NCBI GenBank assembly: GCA_039025395.1
Contig: JBCCOK010000015.1
Span: 18,425 to 82,424, forward strand
Length of the DNA stretch: 64,000 nt
From: Hoeflea_A sp039025395
GTDB taxonomy: Bacteria; Pseudomonadota; Alphaproteobacteria; Rhizobiales; Rhizobiaceae
Direction: 5' to 3'
Shown: piece after piece, positions 9,507 to 16,023 of the stretch
Layout: every line of letters begins with the position of its first letter
Position numbering within the stretch: the first letter of the stretch is position 1
Notes under the pieces: generated by a model
Told to the model about the DNA's origin: nothing
Database searches by the model: none
The model's input: only the letters and a program-made list of their open reading frames with translations
Program-made: the position numbers and the translations under genes

Positions 9507-10703
9507 ATGGCACATTTCAAGACGCTCGATGATGTGACCGACCTCGCCAGCAAGCGCGTGCTTGTCCGGGTCGATCTGAACGTGCCTGTCCATGATGGCG
9601 TCGTCACCGACACAACGCGAATAGAGCGCGTTGCGCCAACAATCCGCGAGCTCTCCTCGAAAGGCGCGAAAACGATCCTGCTTGCGCATTTCGGCCGTCC
9701 GAAGGGAAAGCGTGTGGAAACAATGTCGCTTGCGCCAATTTCGCACAAGATCGAAGAGGTGCTCGATCAGCGTGTTCTTTTTTCCTCGGATTGTATTGGC
9801 GAAACCGTAGTCGGTGCCGTCGCCAAAATGGACGATGGCGACATCGTGCTGCTGGAAAATGTTCGCTTTTATCCGGGCGAAGAAGCCAATGACGCAGATT
9901 TCGCCCGCCAGCTGTCCGAAAACGGCGACCTCTTTGTCAACGATGCCTTCTCCGCCGCGCATCGTGCACACGCTTCGACCGAAGGCTTGGCACATCTTCT
10001 TCCGTCTTTTGCGGGGCGGACCATGCAGGCTGAACTGGATGCGCTGGAAAAAGGCCTAGGAAATCCGCTGCGACCGGTCGTTGCGATCGTCGGCGGTGCC
10101 AAGGTTTCAACAAAACTGGATCTACTCATGCATCTGGTCGGCAAGGTGGATGCTCTCGTGATCGGTGGTGGCATGGCCAACACCTTCCTCGCCGCAAAAG
10201 GAACGAATGTCGGCAAGTCCCTGTGCGAACACGATCTTGCGCCGACCGCCAAACAGATCATGATCGAAGCCGCCGCCAAGAAGTGCGCCATCGTGCTACC
10301 GGTTGACGCCGTGGTTGCTGGCGGTCTTGAGGACGGCGCCAATGCGCAAACCGTCGACATCGCTTCAGTGCCGTCCGGCGCGATGATCCTCGATGTCGGT
10401 CCGAAATCGGTCTCGGCAATCAACACCTCGATCGAAAAGTCAAGAACGCTGGTCTGGAACGGGCCGCTCGGTGCTTTCGAAACCAAACCGTTTGGCGCTG
10501 CAACAGCCGCAGTGGCTCAATTTGCCGCCAAGCAGACGAGCGAAGGGCTGCTCGTTTCCATCGCCGGTGGCGGCGATACCGTTGCAGCGTTGAACCAGGC
10601 GTCGTGCGCCGGTGCGTTCAGTTATGTTTCCACCGCCGGCGGTGCTTTTCTGGAATGGATGGAAGGGAAGCCGCTGCCGGGCGTTGAAGCGCTCGCCAGC
10701 TAG
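9507..10703 (+). CDS. pgk: Phosphoglycerate kinase
   Basis: The enzyme transfers phosphate between 1,3-bisphosphoglycerate and ADP. The 398-residue length is standard. Visible family blocks are RVLVRVDLNVPVHDG (about 17-31), the substrate-binding Arg and His in ILLAHFGRPKG, LLENVRFYPGEEANDADFA, FVNDAFSAAHRAHAST, and the nucleotide-binding GGGMANTFLAAKG and SIAGGGDTVAALNQ near the C-terminus. It follows gap by 24 bp. The next gene, fba, is 235 bp downstream and may have its own promoter. Confidence 0.97.
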   Translation: MAHFKTLDDVTDLASKRVLVRVDLNVPVHDGVVTDTTRIERVAPTIRELSSKGAKTILLAHFGRPKGKRVETMSLAPISHKIEEVLDQRVLFSSDCIGETVVGAVAKMDDGDIVLLENVRFYPGEEANDADFARQLSENGDLFVNDAFSAAHRAHASTEGLAHLLPSFAGRTMQAELDALEKGLGNPLRPVVAIVGGAKVSTKLDLLMHLVGKVDALVIGGGMANTFLAAKGTNVGKSLCEHDLAPTAKQIMIEAAAKKCAIVLPVDAVVAGGLEDGANAQTVDIASVPSGAMILDVGPKSVSAINTSIEKSRTLVWNGPLGAFETKPFGAATAAVAQFAAKQTSEGLLVSIAGGGDTVAALNQASCAGAFSYVSTAGGAFLEWMEGKPLPGVEALAS

Positions 10704-10768
10704 AAGCGCAATGCCGGGCGCAATGGACGATCGCTGTAGTGCTGCCATGGCTTTAAGGGGATTCAATC

Positions 10769-10867
10769 GTGTTCAATTGGTTCAAATGCAAATGGCGGCA
10801 TTTTCCAGCCGGTGAAGTTCTGTTATCGCCAACAGCACATTTGCGGCAGGACAGGGTTGGGTTGTGA
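10769..10867 (+). CDS. Possible 32-residue small protein between pgk and fba
   Basis: A GTG-started reading frame of 32 codons has a good ribosome site (AAGGGG, about 6 bp upstream). The predicted peptide is basic and rich in Trp and Phe at the start (FNWFKCKWRHFPAGE) and ends in RQDRVGL. I do not recognise a family. It could be a real short protein or a leader peptide before fba, or chance; only the ribosome site and unusual composition favour it. Confidence 0.25.
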   Translation: MFNWFKCKWRHFPAGEVLLSPTAHLRQDRVGL

Positions 10868-10938
10868 AAGGCTTATGCATGCAAGTCATACTGCCGCAAT
10901 GTAGCCGGCGCGCCGCGCCTTCAAAGGGAGACTGACAC

Positions 10939-11964
10939 ATGAGCGAACGTCTGGAAGATATCGCCGCTGCAATGGTTTCGGCCGGAAAAGGGATTCTGGC
11001 CGCCGATGAATCAAGCGGCACGATCAAGAAACGGTTCGATTCCATCAACGCCGAATCGACGGAAGAAAACCGTCGCGACTATCGTGAAATGTTGTTTCGT
11101 TCGACTGAGGCCATGACCAACTGTATCTCCGGAGTCATTCTCTTCGACGAAACGCTCCGCCAGAAGGCAGCGGATGGAACACCGTTGGTGGATATCATCA
11201 AGGCATCGGGAGCAGTTCCCGGTATCAAGGTCGATGGTGGCGCAAAGCCGCTCGCAACGCGCGGAGGAGAAACCGTCACCGAAGGGCTGGACGGCCTGCG
11301 CGAACGGCTGAATGAATATTATGGCCTCGGGGCAAGATTTGCGAAGTGGCGCGGCGTGATCGCCATTTCGGACCATCTTCCGAGCGGCACAGCCGTTCGT
11401 GCCAATGCCCATGCGCTTGCCCGCTATGCGGCACTCTGCCAGGAAGCAGGCATCGTTCCGATCGTCGAACCGGAGGTCCTTATGGACGGCACGCCCGGCG
11501 ACCACAGCATAGACCGCTGCTATGAAGTCACGGAGCACGTGCTTCGAACCGTTTTTGCCGAACTTTACGATGCCGGCGTCAGTCTGGACGGCATGGTGTT
11601 GAAGCCGAACATGGTGATCGACGGGAAGAACGCCCGTAATGCATCAACGCAAGAGATTGCAGAAAAGACAGTCCTTTGCCTGCGGGCAAGCGTTCCCGCT
11701 GCTGTCCCGGGCATCGCATTTCTTTCAGGTGGCCAAAGCGACGAGGAAGCGACGGGTCATTTGTCAGCGATGAATGCCGGCTACGATACGCCCTGGCAAT
11801 TGACATTCTCCTACGGCCGCGCTCTGCAGGCGGCTTGTCTCAAGGCATGGGGTGGCAAGCCGGAAAACATCGCCGCCGGCCAGCGTGCCTTTACCCACAG
11901 GGCGCGCATGAATGGGCTTGCTGCCACGGGCAATTGGAACGCTGACATGGAAAAGGCGGCCTAA
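10939..11964 (+). CDS. fba: Fructose-bisphosphate aldolase, class I
   Basis: This is the metal-independent, Schiff-base aldolase that cleaves fructose 1,6-bisphosphate. The 341-residue protein starts with ERLEDIAAAMVSAGKGILAADESSGTIKKRF, typical of class I enzymes. The Schiff-base lysine is Lys222 in GMVLKPNMV, with PIVEPEVLMDG upstream and FLSGGQSDEEAT downstream as phosphate-binding segments. Class I aldolase is common in rhizobia. It is preceded by AAAGGGAG and probably expressed together with, or just separately from, tkt-gap-pgk. Confidence 0.97.
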   Translation: MSERLEDIAAAMVSAGKGILAADESSGTIKKRFDSINAESTEENRRDYREMLFRSTEAMTNCISGVILFDETLRQKAADGTPLVDIIKASGAVPGIKVDGGAKPLATRGGETVTEGLDGLRERLNEYYGLGARFAKWRGVIAISDHLPSGTAVRANAHALARYAALCQEAGIVPIVEPEVLMDGTPGDHSIDRCYEVTEHVLRTVFAELYDAGVSLDGMVLKPNMVIDGKNARNASTQEIAEKTVLCLRASVPAAVPGIAFLSGGQSDEEATGHLSAMNAGYDTPWQLTFSYGRALQAACLKAWGGKPENIAAGQRAFTHRARMNGLAATGNWNADMEKAA

Positions 11965-12358
11965 GCGGGCCGCAATTGCCGTTTCGAACCGCATTGCCGA
12001 TTTGCGGCAAGCGCACACCGATCGGGAGCCGCGGTTCGTTTTCTGGGATCCGACAGGGGCTTGGCAATGCTGGTTGGCGAATACACATCGCTTGACGGAA
12101 CGGCACTTGCGGCATTGATCGGCCATTTCGCAGACGAATGGACCATCCTTGCATTCGCTGCGCAACTTGAAGAAGCAAAGCCATGGCACGCACGGCGACC
12201 GGCAATTCATGCGTCGTCAGGCAAATCTGCAATAGTTGGACAAGACTGAACGCCGAACGGCATTTTCAATCGATCGGTTCAATACGCGGCGACTGGCCTG
12301 AGGCGCCTCATGCCGCTTGACACGGTCAGCCGGTCAGGGCGACAAAACACAGAATAAG
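11965..12358. other. Intergenic region after fba
   Basis: No recognised gene lies in these 394 bp. The only supported element is a possible 60-residue frame starting at 12067, listed separately. A small palindrome GAGGCGCCTC lies near 12299-12308 but has no T-run, so I do not call a terminator. Confidence 0.5.
12067..12249 (+). CDS. Possible 60-residue hypothetical protein
   Basis: An ATG-started frame follows AGGGG at an ideal 7-bp distance. The predicted product starts MLVGEYTSLDGTALAALIGHF and is mildly acidic in the first half and basic in the second. It resembles nothing I know. It fills part of an otherwise empty interval on the same strand as fba and the downstream hydrolase. Treat it as a weak candidate. 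Confidence 0.28.
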   Translation: MLVGEYTSLDGTALAALIGHFADEWTILAFAAQLEEAKPWHARRPAIHASSGKSAIVGQD

Positions 12359-13126
12359 ATGAAATATCTTCTGTTCGGTGTCGCAAGCTGGCTATTGGTT
12401 CCGGCCGCGCTTTTTCAGGGTGTGCGGCTGCGCGCGCGCACGCCCCGGCTTTTGCCCCCTGAAGGCCCCCAGTCAGGGCGCATCGGCAAACAGCCGGAAC
12501 CCGCATTCCGTATCCTGGTCATCGGTGACTCGTCGGCGGCAGGGGTCGGCGCCCAACGGATCGAAGATACCATCGGATGCCAGCTCGCGCATATGCTGCA
12601 TGAACAAACCGGGGCTTCCGTCTGCTGGCGGACCGCCGGATCCAATTCCGCCATTAGCGAAGAATTGCGAGACCATGTCGTGCCCAATCTGGCGCTCGTG
12701 GACTATACACATGTCATACTGACGGTCGGCACCAATGACATGAAGAACTTCCACACCGCGCGCCGCTTCAAACGCGGCTTCGGCGGACTCTTGTATGCGG
12801 TCAAGGCAAAATGGCCGGAGGCGACCATGATCTGGTCCCCGATGATCGACATGCGCACCGTTCCCGCGCTGCCGAAACTGCTTGCCCACGTTCTTGAAAT
12901 GCGCGGCCGGATCGTCAATCGCGTCGGCAGTCAGCTTTGCCGCGAGCGCTATGCGATCGCAGCGCCCCAGCTCGACTCCACCAACAAAGCCGGCTTTTCG
13001 GTTGACGGCTTTCATGCCAGCGCCGCCGGGTACCACCACTGGGCAAAGTTGCTGGCACATACGATTCTGGATCTGGAAAACACCCGGCGCCAACAATCTG
13101 AGCCGACCGCCAAGGCTGCGGAGTAA
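12359..13126 (+). CDS. SGNH/GDSL hydrolase family protein
   Basis: This 255-residue protein has all four SGNH blocks: the nucleophile in ILVIGDSSAAGVG (about 53-65), a Gly in block II, VGTNDMKN with the Asn (about 122-129) and the Asp-x-x-His pair in VDGFHASAAGYHHW near residue 218. It is therefore probably an active esterase or lipase-like enzyme. The N-terminus (KYLLFGVASWLLVPAALFQG) is a signal anchor or signal peptide, so it acts at the membrane or in the periplasm. The start at 12359 places this segment at the N-terminus; a TTG at 12317 would add 14 polar residues. Substrate unknown. Confidence 0.87.
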   Translation: MKYLLFGVASWLLVPAALFQGVRLRARTPRLLPPEGPQSGRIGKQPEPAFRILVIGDSSAAGVGAQRIEDTIGCQLAHMLHEQTGASVCWRTAGSNSAISEELRDHVVPNLALVDYTHVILTVGTNDMKNFHTARRFKRGFGGLLYAVKAKWPEATMIWSPMIDMRTVPALPKLLAHVLEMRGRIVNRVGSQLCRERYAIAAPQLDSTNKAGFSVDGFHASAAGYHHWAKLLAHTILDLENTRRQQSEPTAKAAE

Positions 13127-13157
13127 CGCCAACTGCGTCATCCACGGCGGATCCGGA

Positions 13158-13313
13158 CTACAATTGCAATGCGACCACAAGTGCCATTGCGATAAAGGCG
13201 AAAACCGCAATCTTCCAGAAATCGGCGCGCGTCTTCAGGCCCGGCAAACCCAACGGCTTGATCAGGTGTGCAATCATCGCAAGCAGCAAGACAAGGGCAA
13301 TGGCTTTGGTCAT
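13158..13313 (-). CDS. Small 51-residue membrane protein next to quinone oxidoreductase
   Basis: A 51-codon frame encodes MTKAIALVLLLAMIAHLIKP at its start and continues with a GLPGLKTRADFWKIAVF stretch and a hydrophobic end. It has two likely membrane segments (residues 4-19 and 34-50) joined by a short basic loop, so both ends should face the same side. It starts 20 bp after the stop of the quinone oxidoreductase gene on the same strand. I recall similar tiny proteins in other Rhizobiales beside the same gene, without known function. There is no clear Shine-Dalgarno, so translation may be coupled to the upstream gene. Confidence 0.7.
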   Translation of the reverse strand: MTKAIALVLLLAMIAHLIKPLGLPGLKTRADFWKIAVFAFIAMALVVALQL

Positions 13314-13332
13314 CGCGGCGCCGCGTTATCCA

Positions 13333-14313
13333 TCAGGTCAAGTCGAGCACGATTTTGCCGATATGCTCACCCTCTTCCATCCGCGCGTGAGCCGATGCGG
13401 CCCTTTCGAGCGGGTAGATCGTATCCATCACCGGTGCGACGTCACGCTTGTTCAGCAGTGGCCAGACCTGCCGCTTCAGCTCATCCGCAATTCCCGCCTT
13501 GAAAGCAATCGAACGCGCCCGCAAGGTCGATCCGGTGTGCACGAGCCGCTTCATCATTAGTTTTGAAAAATCCGCCTCGGCGTTACGGCCTCGCAAAAAA
13601 GCGATTTGGACAATGCGGCCCTCCTCGGCTGCTGCCTCATAATTACGCGTGATATAATCTCCGCCTACCATGTCGAGGATTACATTGACGCCTTGCCCCT
13701 GAGTGGCCTCGGCGACCGCATCAACGAAATCCTCATTCCGGTAATTGACGGCGTGGTCGGCGCCAAGCCGTAGGCAGGCCTTACATTTTTCATCGGATCC
13801 CGCTGTCGTGATGACCTTGGCACCAAAGGATTTGGCCAGTTGGATGGCGGTCGTGCCGATACCCGACGATCCCCCGTGCACAAGCAGCGTTTCTCCCGCC
13901 TTCAGTCCGCCGCGTTGGAAGACGTTATGCCAAACGGTAAAGTAGGTCTCGGGTATCGCGGCCGCTTCACTGAAACTGAAACCGACTGGCACCGGCAGCG
14001 CATTGGATTCATGGACCGTACATAGCTCGGCGTACCCGCCCCCCGGTACCAGTGCACAGACCTGATCGCCAATGGAAAATGAAGTCGCACCCTCGCCGAG
14101 GGCGGCCACTTCGCCGGCAATTTCGAGACCGGGTATGTCGGACGCCCCCTGCGGCGGCGGATAGGCACCCTGTCTTTGCAGGCAGTCGGGCCGGTTAACA
14201 CCGGCCGCCCGCACGGCAATGAGCAACTCTCCCTCAGAAGGCTCCGGATCCGGCCGCTCCACCGGTTCCAGCACTTCCGGTCCGCCCGGGCGGCGAATTT
14301 CGATAGCCTTCAT
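13333..14313 (-). CDS. NAD(P)H-quinone oxidoreductase, PIG3-type zinc-free MDR
   Basis: This 326-residue medium-chain dehydrogenase lacks the zinc ligands of alcohol dehydrogenases and fits the quinone oxidoreductase/PIG3 group. It has VRAAGVNRPDCLQRQGAYPPP near 36-56, GLEIAGEVAALGEGA, the NADPH-binding loop LVHGGSSGIGTTAIQLAKSFGAKV (about 142-165) and GADHAVNYRNEDF. It likely reduces quinones with NADPH. I chose the ATG at 14313 because MKAIEIRRPGGPEVL is the conserved start; the frame extends 21 codons upstream without homology. It is transcribed divergently from the DUF1192 gene. Confidence 0.93.
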   Translation of the reverse strand: MKAIEIRRPGGPEVLEPVERPDPEPSEGELLIAVRAAGVNRPDCLQRQGAYPPPQGASDIPGLEIAGEVAALGEGATSFSIGDQVCALVPGGGYAELCTVHESNALPVPVGFSFSEAAAIPETYFTVWHNVFQRGGLKAGETLLVHGGSSGIGTTAIQLAKSFGAKVITTAGSDEKCKACLRLGADHAVNYRNEDFVDAVAEATQGQGVNVILDMVGGDYITRNYEAAAEEGRIVQIAFLRGRNAEADFSKLMMKRLVHTGSTLRARSIAFKAGIADELKRQVWPLLNKRDVAPVMDTIYPLERAASAHARMEEGEHIGKIVLDLT

Positions 14314-14406
14314 TGCTGGTCCCTCGTTGTATTCGAACAGCCAAACGTTGGAATTTGTGAGGATATTCCATATCATTCAAAATCATGTATGCCCATGGAG
14401 GAACGC

Positions 14407-14595
14407 ATGTCTGTATTTGAAGACGAGCCGAAAAAGAAACCGGTTTCCCATGAAATCGGCTGCGACCTTTCGATGATTTCGGTCGACGAGCTTGAAATCC
14501 GGATCGACCTGCTCAAAGTGGAGATTTCCCGACTTGAAGCAGAAAAATCGTCAAAGCAGCAGAGCATGAACGATGCCGAATCTCTGTTTCGCTGA
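14407..14595 (+). CDS. DUF1192 family protein
   Basis: The 62-residue protein has the family core VSHEIGCDLSMISVDELEIR followed by a short coiled coil (IDLLKVEISRLEAEKSSKQQ, residues 33-52). DUF1192 proteins are small, conserved across Rhizobiales and of unknown function. The ATG follows GGAGG by 5 bp. It lies upstream of a candidate small RNA and rcdA. In related genomes, as far as I recall, DUF1192 is also near rcdA, so a cell-cycle connection is possible but unproven. Confidence 0.88.
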   Translation: MSVFEDEPKKKPVSHEIGCDLSMISVDELEIRIDLLKVEISRLEAEKSSKQQSMNDAESLFR

Positions 14596-14656
14596 CACCC
14601 GTTTTGCTTCGATATGCGATTGAAGATTGCTGAAATTTTAAGAACAGCGGCGAGCG

Positions 14657-14671
14657 TTAACCTTATATTAA
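14657..14671 (+). promoter_or_regulatory. CtrA-binding box (TTAA-N7-TTAA)
   Basis: The sequence TTAACCTTATATTAA is an exact match to the CtrA full-site consensus. CtrA is the master cell-cycle response regulator of alphaproteobacteria. A GANTC (CcrM methylation) site, GAGTC, follows at 14679-14683. The box lies where a -35 element would sit for a transcript starting near 14690. Confidence 0.6.
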
Positions 14672-14687
14672 GCTTTACGAGTCATTA

Positions 14688-14794
14688 TCAAACGTAGATC
14701 CAGACATCCTGGATTCGGACCGAGTGACCGCGTGTCATTCTGTTTAATGCCTCCCTGTTATACTTCTGAGAGCCGCCATGCGGCTCTTTTTTTT
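14688..14794 (+). ncRNA. Candidate small RNA upstream of rcdA
   Basis: Downstream of the CtrA box is about 105 bp with no reading frame but clear RNA-like structure. A stem-loop is formed by ATCCAG and CTGGAT (14698-14714), a short TGAC/GTCA stem follows near 14725-14737, then an unpaired stretch with the anti-Shine-Dalgarno motif CCTCCCT (14750-14756), and then a strong rho-independent terminator (14769-14794). This layout resembles trans-acting rhizobial small RNAs. The alternative is that it is only the long 3' tail of the DUF1192 transcript. The 5' end is a guess. Confidence 0.42.
14769..14794 (+). terminator. Rho-independent terminator
   Basis: A perfect 8-bp stem AGAGCCGC / GCGGCTCT with a three-base CAT loop is followed by a run of seven more T residues. 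It acts on plus-strand transcripts only, since the minus strand lacks a T-run. It ends either the DUF1192 mRNA or the candidate small RNA. Confidence 0.9.
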
Positions 14795-14855
14795 ATCTTC
14801 CGATTTCCGCCGAAATTTGCCATGGAAAAGCCCTTTTTTTCATTGCCTTGACGCG

Positions 14856-14870
14856 TTAACCTTTCCTTAG
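14856..14870 (+). promoter_or_regulatory. Second CtrA-like box, upstream of rcdA
   Basis: TTAA-CCTTTCC-TTAG matches the CtrA consensus in seven of eight fixed bases. It lies 126 bp before the rcdA start and after the terminator at 14794, so it belongs to the rcdA promoter. CtrA activation of rcdA is known, to my recollection, in Caulobacter. Confidence 0.5.
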
Positions 14871-14996
14871 GAAAAACCTTGCCTTAGACGGGACAAGGGA
14901 CCAATGTGCCTTCCGGTTGCGACGCGGATTTGGCAGGTTGGCGCCGTAATGGCCGTTCAGGCCGCAAGTATGTGTTTGAGTACGGGGCAACCGAGT

Positions 14997-15521
14997 ATGG
15001 CCGATACGAGTCAAAACACCATTCGTTTAGCCGAACGCGTGACTGCATCGACGTCATTCAGCGCACTCTATTCTGAAGGGATGGGGCTGGTTGAAGAGAC
15101 GGCTGTTTATCTCGATGGCGCAGGACGGGCGTCGGCCAAATCGCTCCCGCGTATAGCCTCGGTTCTGTACTCCGCAGAATCCATGCGCCTGACAACGCGA
15201 TTGATGCAAATGGCGTCATGGTTGCTCTTGCAGCGCGCCGTGAACAACGGCGAAATGACACGCGAACAGGTCCTTGCAGAAAAGGCCAAAGTTCGCCTTG
15301 ACGGCTTTGCTTGCGACAGAAGCGCACCGGGATGGGATGAATTGCCTGAGCTGTTCCGGGATCTTGTTGAGCGCTCGCTGCGGCTCCAGTCTCGCGTAGC
15401 TTTGCTCGATAAGGAAATCTATCATCGAAACAAGACCCGCACATCTGCTGAAAAGTCAGACAGCGCAAATTCCGTGCGGGCACAGATTTCGCTGCTGGAA
15501 ACGGCATTCGGCGAGCAATAA
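14997..15521 (+). CDS. rcdA: RcdA, regulator of CtrA degradation (DUF1465)
   Basis: RcdA is an adaptor that, with CpdR and PopA, helps deliver the master regulator CtrA and other substrates to the ClpXP protease during the cell cycle. The 174-residue protein has the conserved helical core SALYSEGMGLVEETAVYLDG, then SMRLTTRLMQMASWLLLQRAV with its polar/hydrophobic helix, and KVRLDGFACDRSAPGWDELPELF. The start at 14997 (MADTSQNTIRLAER) matches the family; longer in-frame starts add unrelated residues. CtrA-like boxes upstream suggest feedback control. A bidirectional terminator separates it from rpmE. Confidence 0.9.
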   Translation: MADTSQNTIRLAERVTASTSFSALYSEGMGLVEETAVYLDGAGRASAKSLPRIASVLYSAESMRLTTRLMQMASWLLLQRAVNNGEMTREQVLAEKAKVRLDGFACDRSAPGWDELPELFRDLVERSLRLQSRVALLDKEIYHRNKTRTSAEKSDSANSVRAQISLLETAFGEQ

Positions 15522-15548
15522 TCCGTCGGACCTATCTGATGATACGGA

Positions 15549-15573
15549 AAACCCCGCCAAAAGCGGGGTTCTT
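15549..15573. terminator. Bidirectional terminator between rcdA and rpmE
   Basis: An 8-bp stem AACCCCGC / GCGGGGTT with a five-base loop lies between two converging genes. On the minus strand it is followed by TTTTCC, on the plus strand by CTTGAT, so it works best for rpmE. Confidence 0.8.
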
Positions 15574-15609
15574 GATATCGGATCTACAATCCGTCAGGGA
15601 CCTATGGTG

Positions 15610-15831
15610 TCAAAGCCCGAGGCCTTCAAACCGCTTCTTGAACTTCGACACACGCCCGCCGCGGTCGACCAGATGCTGTGCTCCGCCGGTCCACGCCGGA
15701 TGCGCCTTGGGATCAATCTCGAGCGTCATTGTGTCGCCCTCCGCACCCCACGTCGAACGCGTCATGTACTCCGTACCATCGGTCATGACGACTTTGATCA
15801 TATGATAATCGGGATGAATATCGGCCTTCAT
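15610..15831 (-). CDS. rpmE: 50S ribosomal protein L31
   Basis: The 73-residue protein starts MKADIHPDYHMIKVVMTDGT, the L31 signature, and ends with HPAWTGGAQHLVDRGGRVSKFKKRF. It lacks the zinc-binding Cys set (the C- type), in keeping with alphaproteobacterial L31. An in-frame extension upstream to 15978 is not part of the family. It is transcribed away from the ABC exporter gene and towards rcdA. Confidence 0.96.
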   Translation of the reverse strand: MKADIHPDYHMIKVVMTDGTEYMTRSTWGAEGDTMTLEIDPKAHPAWTGGAQHLVDRGGRVSKFKKRFEGLGL

Positions 15832-16023
15832 TGCGCTGTCCTGTATTTTAGGAACTGGGCAACCCGTACCAACCGGTGCGGCAAACCAGCCCATATAACA
15901 AAGCAAGCCGCACACCGGACGGGTCGCGACTTCCAAATTCGACTGCGAGCATATACATGAAGGGTTGGAATGTGACAAGTGGCACAGACCCTTTTTGCCG
16001 CATCAAAGCAGTGAGAATACCGA

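Larger units (their letters stand above)
14596..14996. other. 401-bp regulatory interval before rcdA
   Basis: The interval contains, in order, a perfect CtrA box, a GANTC site, a candidate small RNA with a strong terminator, and a second near-perfect CtrA box; each is listed on its own. The remaining bases hold no gene. A frame from 14904 runs in phase into rcdA, but its residues do not resemble the family. Confidence 0.6.
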
